60,428 bases of DNA from Prevotella sp. CAG:1058 (GTDB lineage: Bacteria > Bacteroidota > Bacteroidia > Bacteroidales > Bacteroidaceae), in the NCBI GenBank assembly GCA_000433175.1, contig HF986739.1:10559-70986 (forward strand), given 5' to 3'. Shown here piece by piece: positions 35,114 to 42,314 of the stretch. The notes below the pieces were generated by a model. It was not told the DNA's origin. It saw only the letters and a list, made by a program, of their open reading frames with translations, and searched no databases. Each line of letters opens with the position of its first letter. Position 1 is the first letter of the stretch. The position numbers and the translations under genes were made by a program.

Positions 35114-37609
35114 TTATGCGGTTTTCTTCTTTTTGTATTCAAGATAGACCACTAAGGCTATCAGCACAAGCAGTACTGCATAGGCTATGTAGGCTATCGT
35201 TTCGGTGGTTGTGACTGACTTTGGATGGAACGTCAGTTCAACCTTGTGTTTGCCTGGGCTTACGTTGAGCGCGCGCAGCAGGTAGTTTACTCGTCCGAGT
35301 TCGGCTTCCTGCCCGTCGACGGTGGCCGTCCAGCCCGGATAGTAGACTTCGGAGAACACTATTACGCCGCCGTTTGCCGAGTTGACGTCGTAAGTCAGCT
35401 TGTCAGACATGTACGAAGTGAGTTTTACAACCGACTCGCCGTTCTGCTTGGCGGCGTCTTTCAGCTGCTCCTTGAAGCGCTTGTCGGCCACTGCCTCGTG
35501 CCTCAGGTCAATCTTGCCCACACGTTCAATCTCCTGGTTTGCGTTGTCCACGTAGGTTACTTTGTCGACAAACCATGCCGGGCCGTACACGTAGGGGTTC
35601 ATTACGGGCACGGTCTGTCCATCGTTGAGCGGCAGTATGAAGTAGCGCGTGTTGAGCATGTTGAGCACGGGGAAGATGCTGTCGCCGTTGATTTTCGACA
35701 TGTCGCCGGCAGCCTGGGCTATGGCAGGCATGGTTTTCTGCATCTCGGGGCTGATGTAAGCCTCGATCATTTCCTGGTAGCGGCGCAGTTTTGCGGCGTG
35801 GTATCCGCCTATGCTGTTGTGGAAATACGACGTCTCGTTCTCGTTGAATGTGTCGGACGAGAAGTTGAGCACGCGGAAGTTGCCCAGGTCTGTCTTGTCC
35901 TCGAGTATCAGCTTGTCTGAGTCTGTCATCGGTATCGGTGCCTCGCGCTCGCTCTTGTTTACGAACATGTCGTTGTTGAGGTAGCGCTTGTTGACCTGCC
36001 ACATGTCGATAAGGCAGAGCAGGGTTATGGCTGCTACCATGTAGTTGGCCTTAAGCTTGCCGCCCTTGTAGAGCAGCAGGCACAGCGTTCCTACCACGAT
36101 GATGAATACCGAGCGCCAGCAGTCGGCCGTGAACACGGCCATGCGCATCTCGCGCAGGTTGTCGAGCACGGGCGTTACGTATTCCTGTGGAAGTGACGAC
36201 AATGCCCTCATTTCGGCTGACGATATGAAGTCGGTGAAGAACAGCGAGGGGAACAGTGCGAACAGTATGGCTATGCCGCCCGTAAGCCCGAAGCTGAGGT
36301 AGACCAGCTTGATTTTTCGTGTCAGTATGCCGGGGTCGTCTACTATTTTCTTCAGCGCCAGCATGGCCAGCAACGGTATTGTAAACTCGGCAATGACGAG
36401 TATCGACGCCACCGTGCGGAACTTGGCGTACATGGGCACGTAGTCGATGAAGAAGTTGGTGAAGGGCATGAAGTTCTTGCCCCACGACAGCAGTATTGAC
36501 AGCACCGTGGCTGCAAGCAGCGCCCACTTGATGCCGCCCTTGACTATGAACAGGCCGAGCACGAAGAGCATAAGCACGAAGGCGCCCACGTAAACGGGAC
36601 CCATCGTACCCGGCTGGTCGCCCCAATACTGGCCCAGCTGCTGGTATACGGGCATGAACTGGTTGTCGGCATGCTCCATGGCCTTGTCGCTGTTTACCAG
36701 CGGCGCGCTGGCACCGCCCTTGGTGTTGGGCACCAGCAGGGTCCATGTCTCGTCTATGCCGTAGCTCCACTGCGTTATGTAGTCGCGGTCGAGTCCGCTC
36801 GCCGTCTGGTTGGCCGACTGCTTCTTTACCAGTTCGCTCTTGCCGCGCATCGACTCCTTGCTGTATTCCCACGTGTGGTAGAGGTTGCTCAGGTTGAGGC
36901 AGATGCCTATCACGGCGCCGGCGGCGCATACGGCCGTGGCCTTGCCGAAGTGTGCCAGCTTCTTCTCCCTTATGGCATCGGCAAGGAAGGCTATCACCAT
37001 GAAGAGGATGATGAACAGGTAGTAGTAGGTCATCTGCACATGGTTGGCGTTGACCTCGAAGGCCGTGAATATTGCCGTTACTATCAGTCCGGCAAGGTAT
37101 TTGCCCCTGTATGCCAGCACCACGCCGCCTATCATCGGCGGCAGGTATGCCAGGGCCATCACCTTCCACAGGTGGCCGGCGGCTATGATGATGAAGAAAT
37201 AGCTTGAGAACGCCCATATTATTGAACCAAGCACTGCAAGGTGCTGCCTGAAGTCGAACGCGCGCAGCAGGATGTAGAAGCCCAGCAGGTAGGCGAACAC
37301 GAACCAGACGTTCTCAGGCAGGAACAGGTGGTAGATGTTGATTGCCTCGCCCAGCGGTTTGGCGCTTGTGTATTCAGGGGCGGTCTGGTATGTCGGCATT
37401 CCGCTGAACACCGAGTTCATCCATCTTGTCACCTCGCCTGTCTTTTCCTTGTGCTCGGCCATTTCCCGGCCAAGTCCTTTGCTCGCGGCTGAGTCGTGGC
37501 GGTAAAGAATCTTGCCCTCGATGTCGGCCGGGAAGAAGTATGCGAACGAAATGAGCGCAAACAGCACTACGGCCAGCACGTCAGGCAGGAATTTTTTCCA
37601 ATTTTCCAT
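35114..37609 (-). CDS. YfhO-family multi-helix membrane protein
   Basis: 831 residues from ATG 37609 (MENWKKFLPDVLAVVLFALI). The in-frame start at 37765 lies upstream of the promoter element and would put charged residues before the first helix. About a dozen membrane helices with a large extracytoplasmic loop after the first (GMPTYQTAPEYTSAK), a soluble C-terminal domain (VIVFSEVYYPGWTATVDGQ, typical of YfhO) and a last helix before a Lys-rich tail. YfhO proteins are GT-C-like and linked to glycosylation of cell-surface polymers. The neighbouring fkp also concerns surface sugars, but a shared pathway is inference. Confidence 0.9.
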   Translation of the reverse strand: MENWKKFLPDVLAVVLFALISFAYFFPADIEGKILYRHDSAASKGLGREMAEHKEKTGEVTRWMNSVFSGMPTYQTAPEYTSAKPLGEAINIYHLFLPENVWFVFAYLLGFYILLRAFDFRQHLAVLGSIIWAFSSYFFIIIAAGHLWKVMALAYLPPMIGGVVLAYRGKYLAGLIVTAIFTAFEVNANHVQMTYYYLFIILFMVIAFLADAIREKKLAHFGKATAVCAAGAVIGICLNLSNLYHTWEYSKESMRGKSELVKKQSANQTASGLDRDYITQWSYGIDETWTLLVPNTKGGASAPLVNSDKAMEHADNQFMPVYQQLGQYWGDQPGTMGPVYVGAFVLMLFVLGLFIVKGGIKWALLAATVLSILLSWGKNFMPFTNFFIDYVPMYAKFRTVASILVIAEFTIPLLAMLALKKIVDDPGILTRKIKLVYLSFGLTGGIAILFALFPSLFFTDFISSAEMRALSSLPQEYVTPVLDNLREMRMAVFTADCWRSVFIIVVGTLCLLLYKGGKLKANYMVAAITLLCLIDMWQVNKRYLNNDMFVNKSEREAPIPMTDSDKLILEDKTDLGNFRVLNFSSDTFNENETSYFHNSIGGYHAAKLRRYQEMIEAYISPEMQKTMPAIAQAAGDMSKINGDSIFPVLNMLNTRYFILPLNDGQTVPVMNPYVYGPAWFVDKVTYVDNANQEIERVGKIDLRHEAVADKRFKEQLKDAAKQNGESVVKLTSYMSDKLTYDVNSANGGVIVFSEVYYPGWTATVDGQEAELGRVNYLLRALNVSPGKHKVELTFHPKSVTTTETIAYIAYAVLLVLIALVVYLEYKKKKTA

Positions 37610-37647
37610 TATTCCCTTTGTTTTAACGTGATTATGTTTTATTTGTG

Positions 37648-37823
37648 CAAAGATAGTGCAAGCCGAGTGAAATGCAAAATAAAAGCGAGAGAAACGAGCT
37701 TTTATTTTCAATTCCGAGGCGCAGCCTGTCTTATTCAAAGATAGTGCAAGCCGAGTGAAATGCAAAATAAAAGCGAGAGAAACGAGCTTTTATTTTCAAT
37801 TTCGAGGCGCAGTCCGTCCTTTC
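37648..37823 (-). repeat. 88-bp tandem duplication carrying the YfhO-gene promoter
   Basis: Copies at 37648-37735 and 37736-37823 differ at about four positions over the compared part. Each begins with CAAAGATA, that is TATCTTTG on the minus strand (37648-37655 and 37736-37743), and each contains an 11-bp inverted repeat (AAAATAAAAGC / GCTTTTATTTT). The gene at 37609 therefore has two potential promoters 88 bp apart. Confidence 0.85.
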
Positions 37824-37909
37824 TGAAGATAATGTTTAAACACTGGCAGGAAAGCGGAAAAATGGCAGGCGGCGAAGTGTGTCTTTTTGTCCACTTTCAG
37901 CTGCCTTTC

Positions 37910-37997
37910 CAAAAGGTTATCTTTTAGCTCGCGAAAGGTAACCTTTTACAAGGCGAAAGGTTACATATTGCAATGCAAAAGGCTACCTTTTGCAAAC
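37910..37997. repeat. 22-bp-unit palindromic array, four units
   Basis: Units start at 37910, 37932, 37954 and 37976. Units 1 and 2 can pair over 15 bp allowing two G-U pairs. It lies in the divergent region between the YfhO-type gene and mtnN; 37998-38147 holds nothing else recognisable. Confidence 0.85.
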
Positions 37998-38147
37998 CGC
38001 CCGTTTAACGCCCGTCATGCAGCCTGCGCCGCAACGCCTGCAAGGGGATGGGAAACGTCGGGCTGGCAGGTAAAATAATATGAAATAAGTGTTTGCCGCC
38101 TTATGGCCGGTTGGGGTAAAATAAAGTCTCGTTTATGCCGTTTTTAT

Positions 38148-38178
38148 TTTGATTTACGCCCAACTTCAGTTATCTTTG
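38148..38178 (+). promoter_or_regulatory. mtnN promoter
   Basis: TTTG (38148-38151) and TATCTTTG (38171-38178) with a 19-bp spacer, a full consensus promoter. It fixes the mtnN start at 38202, not the upstream frame start at 38103. Confidence 0.75.
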
Positions 38179-38201
38179 CAATCCAAAAACCAACAGTAAA
38201 G

Positions 38202-38885
38202 ATGAAGATAGGAATAATAGTCGCTATGGACAAGGAGCTGTTGCAGCTGAAGTCGGTACTTGACGACTCGACGGTTGAACGGCGCAACAACAAGGATTTC
38301 ATTATAGGCAGCATGGCCGGCAAGGACATTGTACTGCAAAAGTGCGGCATTGGCAAGGTCAACTCGGCCGTGGGGGCTGTGGAGATGATCAACAACTACC
38401 ACCCCGACGTCATAATATCGACAGGCGTGGCAGGCGGTGCCGACGACCGCATGAGCGTCTGCGACGTCGTTGTCGGCACCGAATACCGCTACCACGACGC
38501 CTACTGTGGCGACGACTGCCGCTTCGGACAGATAATGGGCATGCCCGAAGCCTTCTTTGCGCCCAAGGCATTGGTCGAGAAGGCTGTGGCTGCATGCGAC
38601 GGCATGGCTGTGCACACGGGACTGATAGCCAGCGGCGAGTGGTTCGTCGACACGCGCAACAAGATGCGCGCCATCATTGCGCGCATGCCTGCGGCCGTGG
38701 CCGTCGACATGGAGAGCTGCTCCATAGCCCAGACATGCCACATCTACGGCGTGCCCTTCATCAGCTTCCGCATCATCAGCGACCTTCCGCTCAGCGACAA
38801 CAAGGCGTCGCAGTATTTCGACTTCTGGGCGCGCCTGGCCGAAGGCTCGTTCAACGTGACGAGGCGTTTCGTCGCCGCGCTTTAG
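38202..38885 (+). CDS. mtnN: 5'-methylthioadenosine/S-adenosylhomocysteine nucleosidase
   Basis: 227 residues from MKIGIIVAMDKELLQLK, with the catalytic-site Glu in AMDKE. Nucleoside phosphorylase-like core: GVAGGADDRMSVCDVVVGTE, the ribose-binding motif AVDMESCSIAQ, and the catalytic Asp in FRIISDLPLSD. It removes adenine from S-adenosylhomocysteine, giving S-ribosylhomocysteine, the substrate of LuxS. luxS lies 1.16 kb downstream on the same strand with a HEPN-MNT pair in between, so the two-step pathway is split by a likely insertion. Confidence 0.95.
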   Translation: MKIGIIVAMDKELLQLKSVLDDSTVERRNNKDFIIGSMAGKDIVLQKCGIGKVNSAVGAVEMINNYHPDVIISTGVAGGADDRMSVCDVVVGTEYRYHDAYCGDDCRFGQIMGMPEAFFAPKALVEKAVAACDGMAVHTGLIASGEWFVDTRNKMRAIIARMPAAVAVDMESCSIAQTCHIYGVPFISFRIISDLPLSDNKASQYFDFWARLAEGSFNVTRRFVAAL

Positions 38886-38905
38886 TCTGCTGGATAAAAC
38901 TATAT

Positions 38906-38933
38906 GCGGTCTAATGGCCAGTTGTGGTTAAAC
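38906..38933 (+). repeat. dispersed repeat, diverged copy after mtnN
   Basis: Starts GCGGTCTAATGGCC and ends GTGGTTAAAC. It is a diverged copy of the sequence at 39104-39130 and 39998-40024. Its last bases run directly into an inverted copy at 38931-38950. Confidence 0.6.
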
Positions 38934-39127
38934 CCAAATCGGTCATTAGAATTTGGTTGTATTTTTGTTTTATATTGGGCGCATTGATGTCTGTTTTTTT
39001 CGCAGGCATAGCGGGCTATGTCAAGAAAAGAAAGACGGCAAGACGCCAATAAAAAACAAAAAGACGGCCGAAAGCTTAAATATGAAACGTTAATAATCTC
39101 CAAGCGGTCTAATGACCGATTTGGGTT
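38931..39127. mobile_element. 197-bp MITE-like element with perfect 20-bp terminal inverted repeats
   Basis: The left end AACCCAAATCGGTCATTAGA (38931-38950) is the exact reverse complement of 39108-39127. The body has no convincing coding frame and contains an A-rich AACAAAAAGACGG word (39055-39067) also found at 39948-39960. It lies between mtnN and the HEPN gene. No target-site duplication was confirmed and no transposase is present, so MITE is a working description. Confidence 0.55.
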
Positions 39128-39130
39128 AAA
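39104..39130 (+). repeat. dispersed repeat upstream of the HEPN gene
   Basis: A 27-bp copy beginning GCGGTCTAATGACC and ending GGGTTAAA; it forms the right end of the 197-bp element. A direct copy at 39998-40024 differs at one position. Both are preceded at about 37 bp by the word AACAAAAAGACGG, so about 76 bp is repeated on each side of the HEPN-MNT pair. Confidence 0.75.
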
Positions 39131-39178
39131 GGTTGGATACGTGGGATAGTTCATGTTCAAATAAAAATAGGTGTAATA

Positions 39179-39607
39179 ATGGAACAAGACATACGTTGGA
39201 TACAGCGGTACGACAACTTCCACCGTGCCTGTATGCGCATTTTGGAGGTTACAGAGTCCGGTGCCGGGCCTGAAGACTTGTCCGAGTTGGAGATGGAGGG
39301 GCTTATCCAAAGGTTTGAATACACTTTTGAACTCGGGTGGAAAGTTCTTCAGGACTTGCTTAAATACAAAGGATACGAATTCATGCAAGGTCCTAACGGC
39401 ACATTGAGGAAGGCTTTTGAAGACGGCTTGATTGACAATCATGACGGCTGGCGTAGAATGGCTGTTGCCAGGGTTGCCACTTCACACACGTACAACGAGG
39501 GCGAGGCTACGGAAGTGACGAGGCTGATTTATGAGTCGTTCGCTCCCTTGTTGAAAGAACTTGACGGCAAACTCGACGCGGAGAAAACGCGGATGGAAGG
39601 AATGTGA
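39179..39607 (+). CDS. hepT: HEPN-domain protein of a HEPN-MNT pair (HI0074-type)
   Basis: 142 residues, all-helical. It resembles the HI0074 'nucleotidyltransferase substrate binding' family: RFEYTFELGWKVLQDLLKYKG near 50-70 and RVATSHTYNEGEATEV near 104-119. The latter contains R-x4-H-x-Y, the RNase motif of HEPN toxins with the Tyr that type VII antitoxins AMPylate. The stop overlaps a possible GTG start of the partner gene, and the partner ATG is 3 nt later. Inferred: an RNA-cleaving toxin neutralised by its MNT partner. The element is bounded by dispersed repeats between mtnN and luxS. Confidence 0.85.
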   Translation: MEQDIRWIQRYDNFHRACMRILEVTESGAGPEDLSELEMEGLIQRFEYTFELGWKVLQDLLKYKGYEFMQGPNGTLRKAFEDGLIDNHDGWRRMAVARVATSHTYNEGEATEVTRLIYESFAPLLKELDGKLDAEKTRMEGM

Positions 39608-39609
39608 TT

Positions 39610-39942
39610 ATGAGATACGGGCTAAGCGAGGGTGTTATTTCAGACTTGTGCGGAGTGTTCAGGCAGTTCCGTGATATACGGGAAGTCAGGATCTTCGGGT
39701 CGCGGGCAAAGGGAAACTACACCGAAGGGTCGGATATAGACCTGGCGGTAATAGGCAACGGGGTCATCCCTTTCGGGGAATTGATGGATTTGAACATCCG
39801 TATTGATGATTTGGAATTGCTTTACAAGGTTGACTTGGTTGATTACAACAAGTGCGCCGGCACTCCGATAGGAGAGCACATAGACCGTGTAGGCAAGGTC
39901 TTTTACGAGCGGGGAGATGACTCGCACCCTGGAACGCTATAA
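39610..39942 (+). CDS. mntA: MNT-type minimal nucleotidyltransferase, partner of the HEPN protein
   Basis: 110 residues from ATG 39610; GTG 39604 would add two residues and overlap the HEPN stop. The nucleotidyltransferase signature is complete: GSRAKGNYTEGSDIDLAV, i.e. GS-x10-D-x-D, with later conserved VDLVDYNK carrying the third acidic residue. In characterised type VII systems the MNT protein transfers AMP to the HEPN Tyr and inactivates the toxin. The same size, order and tight spacing as known pairs support this, but activity here is inferred. Confidence 0.85.
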   Translation: MRYGLSEGVISDLCGVFRQFRDIREVRIFGSRAKGNYTEGSDIDLAVIGNGVIPFGELMDLNIRIDDLELLYKVDLVDYNKCAGTPIGEHIDRVGKVFYERGDDSHPGTL

Positions 39943-39997
39943 CAGGCAACAAAAAGACGGATGGAAGCATGAAGAAACATAATAGATAAAACAATAT

Positions 39998-40024
39998 GCG
40001 GTCTGATGACCGATTTGGGTTAAA
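39998..40024 (+). repeat. dispersed repeat just upstream of luxS
   Basis: Direct copy of 39104-39130 with one difference, ending 18 bp before the luxS start codon. It could supply or disturb luxS expression. Confidence 0.75.
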
Positions 40025-40042
40025 CAAATAAAAAATAATTGT

Positions 40043-40522
40043 ATGGAAAAGATACCGAGTTTTACTATCAACCACGAACGCCTGTTGCGCGGCATATACG
40101 TTTCGCGCAAGGACGAGGTGGGTGGCGAAGTCGTAACCACGTTCGACATACGCATGAAGGAGCCTAACCGCGAGCCCGCACTGCATCCAGGCGCGCTGCA
40201 CACAATAGAGCACCTTGCCGCAACCTACCTGCGCAATGACCCCGAATGGAAAGACTGCATAATATACTGGGGCCCTATGGGCTGCCTTACGGGCAACTAT
40301 CTGCTCGTGCGCGGCGACTTCCGTCCGTCAGACATCGTGGAGCTTATGCGCCGCACGTTCAGCTTCGTTGCCGGTTTCGACGGCGAAGTGCCCGGAGCTG
40401 CGCCTAAGGATTGCGGCAACTACCTGCTGCACGACCTGCCCATGGCACGCTACGAGGCGCGCAAGTACCTGACAGAGGTGCTTGATGTGATAAAGGACGA
40501 GAATATGAACTATCCCGGCTGA
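40043..40522 (+). CDS. luxS: S-ribosylhomocysteine lyase (AI-2 synthase)
   Basis: 159 residues. Metal ligands are HTIEH and the Cys in PKDCGNYLLHD; the catalytic Cys is in GPMGCLTGNYLL. It splits S-ribosylhomocysteine into homocysteine and DPD, the precursor of autoinducer-2, completing SAH recycling begun by MtnN. The gene follows the HEPN-MNT pair and ends before a bidirectional terminator. No obvious TAnnTTTG promoter is visible directly upstream, so it may depend on readthrough from mtnN. Confidence 0.97.
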   Translation: MEKIPSFTINHERLLRGIYVSRKDEVGGEVVTTFDIRMKEPNREPALHPGALHTIEHLAATYLRNDPEWKDCIIYWGPMGCLTGNYLLVRGDFRPSDIVELMRRTFSFVAGFDGEVPGAAPKDCGNYLLHDLPMARYEARKYLTEVLDVIKDENMNYPG

Positions 40523-40567
40523 CTGGGCAGGCTGTAAGGCTTGTCTGTTACAGTTTCGTCATAAAAT

Positions 40568-40623
40568 AATACCGGAAACACGGAGTGTGCCCTTGTACGG
40601 CCATCTTTCGTGCTTCCGGTATT
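40568..40623. terminator. bidirectional terminator between luxS and the second MATE gene
   Basis: AATACCGGAA (40568-40577) pairs with 40614-40623; both neighbouring genes converge here. Confidence 0.75.
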
Positions 40624-40644
40624 GTCGTTATTGCGTCTACGCGG

Positions 40645-41940
40645 CTATTTCATCTTCGCCTTGTAGATGAAACTTTGTGCCACGCCCCTTACGAGCATGT
40701 ACGCTATCATCGCAGCCCACAGTCCGTGGTTGGCGTAAGTGTCGCGCAAAAGGTAGTATAGGACGAAGAAAGTCAGCGTAGCCGCGAACATGGAGACAAG
40801 CATTCCGCGCGTCATGGTGCAGCCTATGAACACGCCATCCCATACGAATGCGGCCATGCCTGCCAGCGGGACGGCCAGCGCCCAGTAGCGGTAAGCGCCT
40901 GCGGCTGCCACGACCGACGGCTCGTCGGTAAGCAGTGAGAGGAATGGGTCGCCGCCCGCCCAGTAGGCGAGGGTGAACGCTGCTGCCATGCCGAATCCCC
41001 AGCGGAACAGGTGGTTCACCGTGTCGGCAAGCGCGGCGGTGTTGCGTGCGCCGTAGTAACGCCCGCTGATGGCCTCGCCGGCGTATGCGAAACCGTCCAT
41101 TACGTATGAGAACAGCAGGTAAAACTGCATGAGTAGGGTGTTTACCGCAAGCACGACCTCGCCCTGCCACGAGCCTGCCGACGTGAAAAACAGCATAACC
41201 GACACCAGGCAGAGCGTACGCAGGAAGATGTCGCGGTTAATGTTGAAGAAGTGTGCCATGGCAGTGCGGCGCCATACTCCGTTCCATGTAAAGTGTTTTT
41301 TCAGCCTGCCGTAATGTGTCGCACATAGTCCGGCGGCCATTGCGAAGCCCGAATACTGTGCTATCAGCGTACCCGCTGCCACGCCCTCGACCTTCAGGCC
41401 GAAGCCGAACACGAGCAATGTGCTCGCCGCTATGTTGACAACGTTCTGCACGATGGCCACCGCCATGGGCGAACGCGAGTTCTGCATGCCGATAAACCAG
41501 CCCGAAAGGCTGAACAGGCCGAGCATGGCAGGCGCGCCCCATATCAGTATGTCGAAGTATGTCGTGGCAAGGCGCCTCACTTCGTAGGTGGGCTTCATTA
41601 CGGCTAGCGCCGCCTCGCGCAGCGGCGTTTGCAGGGCTATTAGTACCAGTGCAATGGCAATGGCTATGCCCAGCGAGCGTGCAAGCATGCGCAATGTCTC
41701 GCCAAGGTCGCGGCGGCCGAGCGCCTGCGACGTCATTCCGCTTGTGCCCATGCGTAGGAATCCGAATATCCAGTAAATCACGTTGAACATCATTCCGCCC
41801 ACGGCTATTGCGCCTATGTACGCCGCTGAGCCGAGATGGCCCACTATTGCCACGTCGACCAGCCCCAGCAGCGGCACCGTTATGTTGCTCACTATCGACG
41901 GTAGGGCTATCTTAAGTATCTGTCTGTTACGGTTGTCCAT
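40645..41940 (-). CDS. MATE-family efflux transporter (DinF-like)
   Basis: 431 residues from ATG 41940 (MDNRNRQILKIALPSIVSNI). The frame extends upstream to 42144 but that part is preceded by the promoter and is not MATE-like. Twelve hydrophobic helices in two halves, with family motifs VPLLGLVDVAIVGHLGS near the start and RYYGARNTAALADTVNHLF in the second half. Probably a cation antiporter exporting toxic compounds or metabolites; substrate unknown. It resembles DinF-type rather than the MATE at the window start. It is a single gene convergent with luxS. Confidence 0.92.
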   Translation of the reverse strand: MDNRNRQILKIALPSIVSNITVPLLGLVDVAIVGHLGSAAYIGAIAVGGMMFNVIYWIFGFLRMGTSGMTSQALGRRDLGETLRMLARSLGIAIAIALVLIALQTPLREAALAVMKPTYEVRRLATTYFDILIWGAPAMLGLFSLSGWFIGMQNSRSPMAVAIVQNVVNIAASTLLVFGFGLKVEGVAAGTLIAQYSGFAMAAGLCATHYGRLKKHFTWNGVWRRTAMAHFFNINRDIFLRTLCLVSVMLFFTSAGSWQGEVVLAVNTLLMQFYLLFSYVMDGFAYAGEAISGRYYGARNTAALADTVNHLFRWGFGMAAAFTLAYWAGGDPFLSLLTDEPSVVAAAGAYRYWALAVPLAGMAAFVWDGVFIGCTMTRGMLVSMFAATLTFFVLYYLLRDTYANHGLWAAMIAYMLVRGVAQSFIYKAKMK

Positions 41941-41953
41941 GTCTTTAGGGCGG

Positions 41954-41961
41954 CAAAGGTA
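41954..41961 (-). promoter_or_regulatory. -7 promoter element of the second MATE gene
   Basis: Minus strand TACCTTTG, only 13 bp before the start codon, so the leader would be very short (perhaps 5-8 nt). The remainder of the divergent region 41962-42190 shows nothing else. Confidence 0.55.
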
Positions 41962-42191
41962 ACACTTTAATTCAAAAGGCGGACCGCTCCGGACTGAAAA
42001 ATAGTAATCTTTATGAAGTATCGGCAGTATGCGCCGGCCGGCCGTCAGCCTGCATATTAATAATGTACGTACCTTATATATATTAGCAGTAATAATTTTG
42101 ACTGTCTGTATTCTGTTGTTATACAATATTGCATTGCATGTCAATTTGTTATTTTATTTTTACAAATGTTAAGTAGAAAAACAAGATTTTA

Positions 42192-42223
42192 TTTGTATGT
42201 TTAAAATAAAATTGATACCTTTG
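42192..42223 (+). promoter_or_regulatory. promoter of the coiled-coil lipoprotein gene
   Basis: TTTG (42192-42195) and TACCTTTG (42216-42223) with a 20-bp spacer, full consensus, in a very AT-rich region. A leader of about 85 nt follows. Confidence 0.75.
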
Positions 42224-42314
42224 CGCCAAAGTCGTATGAAAAATTAAAAAGCAAAACTGGCATAAACTAGATAAAATTAATTAATATTGAGTAATAACTT
42301 AAACAAAATGTCAA

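Noticed and set aside
38900..39442. 180-codon minus-strand frame near the HEPN gene
   Set aside because: It translates the dispersed repeat and the antisense of the HEPN gene, and the same peptide words recur at the other repeat copy.
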